Of a stretch of DNA of 15,923 nucleotides, positions 13,204 to 15,923 are shown one piece after another. A model generated the notes under the pieces. The model saw only the letters and a program-made list of their open reading frames with translations. It was not told the DNA's origin and did no database searches. The translations under genes and the position numbers were made by a program. The first letter of the stretch is position 1; every line of letters begins with the position of its first letter. Origin of the DNA: DATJPY01 sp035506135 (GTDB taxonomy: Bacteria; Myxococcota_A; UBA9160; PR03); assembly GCA_035506135.1 (NCBI GenBank), contig DATJPY010000033.1, forward strand, positions 1 through 15,923, given 5' to 3'.

Positions 13204-14310
13204 ATGCGGCTCGCGCTCGCGCAAGCTCGGCGCGCGCTCGGGCGGAGCTTCCCCAACCCGGCCGTGGGGGCCGTGGTCTTCCGCGGCGACCGCGTTCTCG
13301 GGCGCGGCTTCACGCAGCCTCCGGGCGGACCGCACGCCGAGATCGTGGCCCTCGAGCGCGCCGTGCGGCGACACGGACGAGCGTCGCTTCGCGGGGCCTC
13401 GCTCGCGGTGACGCTCGAGCCCTGTTGCCACCAGGGGCGCACCGGGCCGTGCACCGACGCGGTGTTGGCCGCCGGAGTCGGCCGCGTCTTCGTCGGCCAC
13501 GTCGACCCGCACCCGGCGGTGCGCGGCGGCGGCGTGCGCCGGCTCCGGCGGGCCGGGATCCCGGTGCGCGTCGGCGTGCTCGAGGAGGCGTGCCGCGTCC
13601 AGCACCGCGGCTTCCTCTCGCGCGTCGAGCGCGGCCGCCCCTTCGTGACGCTGAAGCTGGCGGCGTCGCTGGACGGGCGCATCGCCACCGGGCGCGGCGA
13701 GTCGCGCTGGATCACCGGAGAGCGGGCGCGCGCGCACGTGCATCGGCTGCGCGCCGAGAGCGATGCGGTGATGATCGGCTCCGCGAGCGCGCTCGCCGAC
13801 GATCCCGAGCTCACCGCGCGCCGCGGTGTTCGGGTGGTCCACCGGCCGGTGCGCGTGCTGGTCGATTCGCGGCTGCGGGTTCCGACCTCCGCGCGCCTGT
13901 ACCGCGCCGACGCCACGCGCACCTGGGTGCTGTGCGGGCGCGCGGCGCCGCCGCGGCGCCGCCGCGCGGTCGAGGCGACGGGAGCGCGCGTGCTCGAGGT
14001 GCCGATGCGGCCGGGCGGGCTCCGCCTCGACCGGGCCCTCGAGCGGCTGGCGGCCGAGGGGCTCGGCAGCGTCCTCGTCGAGGGCGGCGGCGGGCTCGCC
14101 GCCGCGCTGGTGCGCGACGGCCTGGTCGACGAGCTCGTGTGGCTCGCGGCGCCGCGGCTGCTCGGCGCAGAGGGCCGGCCCGCGATCGGCCCGCTCGGCG
14201 TCGGCCGCCTCGCTGCGGCGCCCGCGCTCGCGATCGACCGCGTCCGCCGCCTCGGCCCCGACCTCTGGATCCAGGCGACGCCGCTGCGGCCCGCTGGAGC
14301 CGGGCGATGA
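13204..14310 (+). CDS. ribD: Riboflavin biosynthesis bifunctional deaminase/reductase RibD
   Basis: A bifunctional enzyme that deaminates and then reduces the pyrimidine intermediate of riboflavin synthesis. The deaminase zinc site is His44-x-Glu46 (GGPHAE) with Cys74 and Cys83 in the LEPCCHQGRTGPC region. The reductase domain starts near 145 with GRPFVTLKLAASLDGRIA, then SRWIT, the LADDPELTAR segment and VLVEGGG. The ATG at 13204 (368 residues) has GGAGG five bases upstream. A TTG at 13186, overlapping the nrdR stop, would add six residues (MTAEAA) that fit the family N-terminal helix and is a real alternative. The stop overlaps ribH (ATGA). ribE and ribBA, often placed between ribD and ribH, are absent. 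No FMN riboswitch fits in the short gap before it. Confidence 0.95.
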   Translation: MRLALAQARRALGRSFPNPAVGAVVFRGDRVLGRGFTQPPGGPHAEIVALERAVRRHGRASLRGASLAVTLEPCCHQGRTGPCTDAVLAAGVGRVFVGHVDPHPAVRGGGVRRLRRAGIPVRVGVLEEACRVQHRGFLSRVERGRPFVTLKLAASLDGRIATGRGESRWITGERARAHVHRLRAESDAVMIGSASALADDPELTARRGVRVVHRPVRVLVDSRLRVPTSARLYRADATRTWVLCGRAAPPRRRRAVEATGARVLEVPMRPGGLRLDRALERLAAEGLGSVLVEGGGGLAAALVRDGLVDELVWLAAPRLLGAEGRPAIGPLGVGRLAAAPALAIDRVRRLGPDLWIQATPLRPAGAGR

Positions 14311-14795
14311 AGACCTACCCGGCGCGACGCGATGCCGGCGGGCTTCGCTTCGCGATCGTGGTGTCGCGCTTCAACCATCTGATCTGCGCGCGCCTGCTCG
14401 AGGGCTGCGTGCGCGAGCTGCGCGCGCGCGGGGCGGCAAGCGACGCGCTCCACGTCGCCTGGGTGCCGGGCGCCTACGAGATTCCCCAGGCCGCGCGCAC
14501 GCTCGCGGCCAGTGGGCGCTACGATGCCGTGGTGACGCTCGGGGTCGTGATCCGCGGCGGGACGCCGCACTTCGACTACGTCTGTCGCGCCGTCACCGAG
14601 GGCGTGCGCGAGGTCGTGCGCGATACCGAGGTGCCGGTGGCGTTGGGCGTGCTCACGACCGACGACGTGGACCAGGCGCTGGCCCGCTCGGGCGGCGAGC
14701 ACGGCGACAAGGGAGCGGAGGCGGCGCTCGCCGCGATCGAGATGGCGCACCTGGCGCGTGCGCTCCGAAAGCCGCCCGAGGAGAGCGCGCCGTGA
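14307..14795 (+). CDS. ribH: 6,7-dimethyl-8-ribityllumazine synthase
   Basis: A 162-residue lumazine synthase, the penultimate step of riboflavin synthesis, normally forming pentamers or icosahedral shells. Conserved parts are FAIVVSRFNHLI (15-26), VPGAYEIP (53-60), TLGVVIRGGTPHFDYV with the catalytic His88, and GVLTTDDVDQALARSGG with the phosphate-binding Arg127. The ATG overlaps the ribD stop (ATGA) and its own stop overlaps the nusB start (GTGA), which implies tight translational coupling. Its second substrate, made by the RibBA pathway, must come from a gene outside this window. Confidence 0.97.
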   Translation: MKTYPARRDAGGLRFAIVVSRFNHLICARLLEGCVRELRARGAASDALHVAWVPGAYEIPQAARTLAASGRYDAVVTLGVVIRGGTPHFDYVCRAVTEGVREVVRDTEVPVALGVLTTDDVDQALARSGGEHGDKGAEAALAAIEMAHLARALRKPPEESAP

Positions 14796-15295
14796 GCACC
14801 GCGCGCCGCGCCTCGCGCCAGGCCGCGCTGCAGGTGCTCTACGCCCTCGACGTCGGGCACGGCGGCGTGCCCGGGGGCGCCCCCGACGAGGTCTTCGAGG
14901 GGGTCGCCGCACACTTCGAGCTGCCCGAGGGCGCGCGCGCGTTCGCCAAGCAGCTCGTCACCGGGGTGTCGCAGCAGCGCGAGTCGATCGATGCGCTGAT
15001 CGCCGAGCACGCCACCAACTGGCGCGTGGCGCGCATGGCGGCGGTCGATCGCAACGTGCTGCGCATGGCCGTCTACGAGATGCGAGAGGGCGCTACGCCG
15101 CGCACGGTGGCGATCGACGAGGCCGTCGAGCTGGCGCGCCGCTTCGGCAGCGAGCGCTCGTCGGCATTCGTGAACGGAGTCCTCGATGCCGTCGCCCGCA
15201 GCCTGGACGCGCGCGAGCCGGCGGGGCCGCGGCGCGAGCCCTCGCGCCGCAGCAGCCGCGGGTCCGCGCCGACCCCGTCGTGGGAGGAGCCGTGA
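14792..15295 (+). CDS. nusB: Transcription antitermination factor NusB
   Basis: A 167-residue all-helical RNA-binding factor that acts with NusE (S10) on boxA sites in ribosomal RNA leaders. Family motifs are visible: SRQAALQVLYALDVG at the N-terminus, NWRVARMAAVDRNVLRMAVYEM in the middle and AIDEAVELARRFGSERSSAF followed by VNGVLDAVA. The GTG start overlaps the ribH stop (GTGA), with GAGGAG just upstream. A tail of about 30 residues, rich in Arg, Ser and Pro, follows the last helix and is longer than usual. The ribH-nusB pair is a classic bacterial arrangement. Its stop overlaps the next start (GTGA). Confidence 0.97.
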   Translation: MSTARRASRQAALQVLYALDVGHGGVPGGAPDEVFEGVAAHFELPEGARAFAKQLVTGVSQQRESIDALIAEHATNWRVARMAAVDRNVLRMAVYEMREGATPRTVAIDEAVELARRFGSERSSAFVNGVLDAVARSLDAREPAGPRREPSRRSSRGSAPTPSWEEP

Positions 15296-15923
15296 GGTCG
15301 ACGCTGACGCTCGAGGTCGAGGGCAGCTCGCTGGCGCGCACCGGCGCCGATCTCGCCGTCGCCGGATTCTTCCGCGACCAGCGGCCGCTCGCGGGCGGAG
15401 CCGGGCTGGCGGACTGGCGTCTGTGCGGCTGGCTCTCGGGCCTGCTCGAGGAGACGCGCATGCGCGGCGACGTCGGCGAGGGCGTGCTGCTGCTCACGCA
15501 CGGCCGCCTGCGCGCGCCGCGCCTCCTGCTGATCGGGCTCGGCCCCAGCGCGCGCTACGGCTCCGATGCGCACCGGCTCGCGGTCCGCGACGCGCTCGTC
15601 CGCGCGCTCGATCTCGGCGCCGCCTCGCTCGCGCTCGATCTCCCCGCTCCGATCGCCGACCCGTCCGCGGAGCGCGTCGCGCGCGATCTGCTCGAGGGCG
15701 CCTTCGAGGCGCTCGAGTCGCGGTCGGCACGCGTGGTGCTCCGCGTCGCCGCGCCGGGCGGGGCGGCGCGGCTGCGGACCGCGCTCGAGCAGTCGGCCAC
15801 GGCGCTGCCGAAGGGGTCGACCTCGCTGAAGCTCGTCCGGCCACCGCCGCCGGTGGCGCGGCCGGCGGAGCCGAGCGCGGTGCGCCCCGGCGAGCCGCGG
15901 CCGCCCGCACCCGTTCGATCGAG
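15292..15923 (+). CDS. M17 leucyl aminopeptidase N-terminal-domain-like protein, 3' truncated
   Basis: The open frame begins at a GTG overlapping the nusB stop and runs off the window after 210 codons. The visible part resembles the N-terminal (macro-like) domain of M17 leucyl aminopeptidases, in the version seen in deltaproteobacteria. The sequence FFRDQRPLAGGAGLADWRLC is followed by GLLEETRMRGDVGEG and a PRLLLIGLGPSARYG strand-loop. The catalytic M17 domain has not appeared by residue 210. Instead the last visible residues are Pro/Ala/Arg-rich. It could be a stand-alone N-terminal-domain protein or a full peptidase whose catalytic part lies to the right. The assignment is from remembered motif similarity only. 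Confidence 0.6.
   Translation, partial: MRSTLTLEVEGSSLARTGADLAVAGFFRDQRPLAGGAGLADWRLCGWLSGLLEETRMRGDVGEGVLLLTHGRLRAPRLLLIGLGPSARYGSDAHRLAVRDALVRALDLGAASLALDLPAPIADPSAERVARDLLEGAFEALESRSARVVLRVAAPGGAARLRTALEQSATALPKGSTSLKLVRPPPPVARPAEPSAVRPGEPRPPAPVRS

Noticed and set aside
12765..14912. 715-codon minus-strand frame opposite nrdR, ribD and ribH
   Set aside because: All three plus-strand genes have complete motifs and coupled junctions; the antisense translation is Arg/Ser/Pro repeats with no motif.
1..15923. Mobile elements, CRISPR arrays, phage or defence systems
   Set aside because: No transposase or integrase motifs, spaced identical repeats, att-like duplications at the tRNA, or known defence domains were seen; every large frame is a housekeeping or pilus gene.

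Overview
The window is a 15.9 kb piece of a very GC-rich bacterial chromosome (about 70% G+C or more by eye). It carries only chromosomal housekeeping and surface-structure genes. I see no insertion sequence, phage gene, CRISPR array, toxin-antitoxin pair or resistance gene. Gene content and order suggest a former deltaproteobacterium, either Myxococcota or a neighbouring, probably uncultured lineage such as Binatota. The best clue is the left end, which follows the Myxococcus xanthus order pilA-pilG-pilH-pilI-pilD. The assignment is an inference from synteny and motifs; no database was searched.

Left region (1-4743, plus strand): a type IV pilus assembly block. It holds a 5'-truncated pilin, a strong hairpin, a second divergent pilin, a PilG-like membrane-anchored protein, the PilH/PilI-type ABC transporter (stop and start codons overlap) and the prepilin peptidase PilD. 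PilD would cleave and methylate the pilins; PilGHI is needed for pilus formation in Myxococcus.

Middle region (4867-7351, minus strand): in transcription order gltX (glutamyl-tRNA synthetase), a tRNA-Gln(CUG) gene 42 bases downstream, and a UbiA-family prenyltransferase resembling decaprenyl-phosphate phosphoribosyltransferases. ubiA converges on pilD, and the gap between them holds a 13-base tandem repeat and a small hairpin.

Right region (7452 to the window end, plus strand): one long, tightly packed operon running divergently from gltX. Its order is yceD (DUF177), rpmF, fabD, a 272-base gap, acpP, fabF, an rpiB-glyA fusion, nrdR, ribD, ribH, nusB and an M17-type N-terminal-domain protein cut by the window end. 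Most junctions overlap or are only a few bases apart. The order resembles the fab-glyA-nrdR-rib-nusB supercluster of deltaproteobacteria, but plsX, fabH, fabG, ribE and ribBA are missing from their usual places.

The most notable observation is that ribose-5-phosphate isomerase B and serine hydroxymethyltransferase are encoded by one uninterrupted 574-codon frame, with both active sites apparently intact. Other points worth checking are the two divergent pilins separated by a UACG-capped hairpin, the gltX/tRNA-Gln linkage, the degenerate 13-14 base tandem repeat just before acpP, and the thinned-out fab and rib gene sets.
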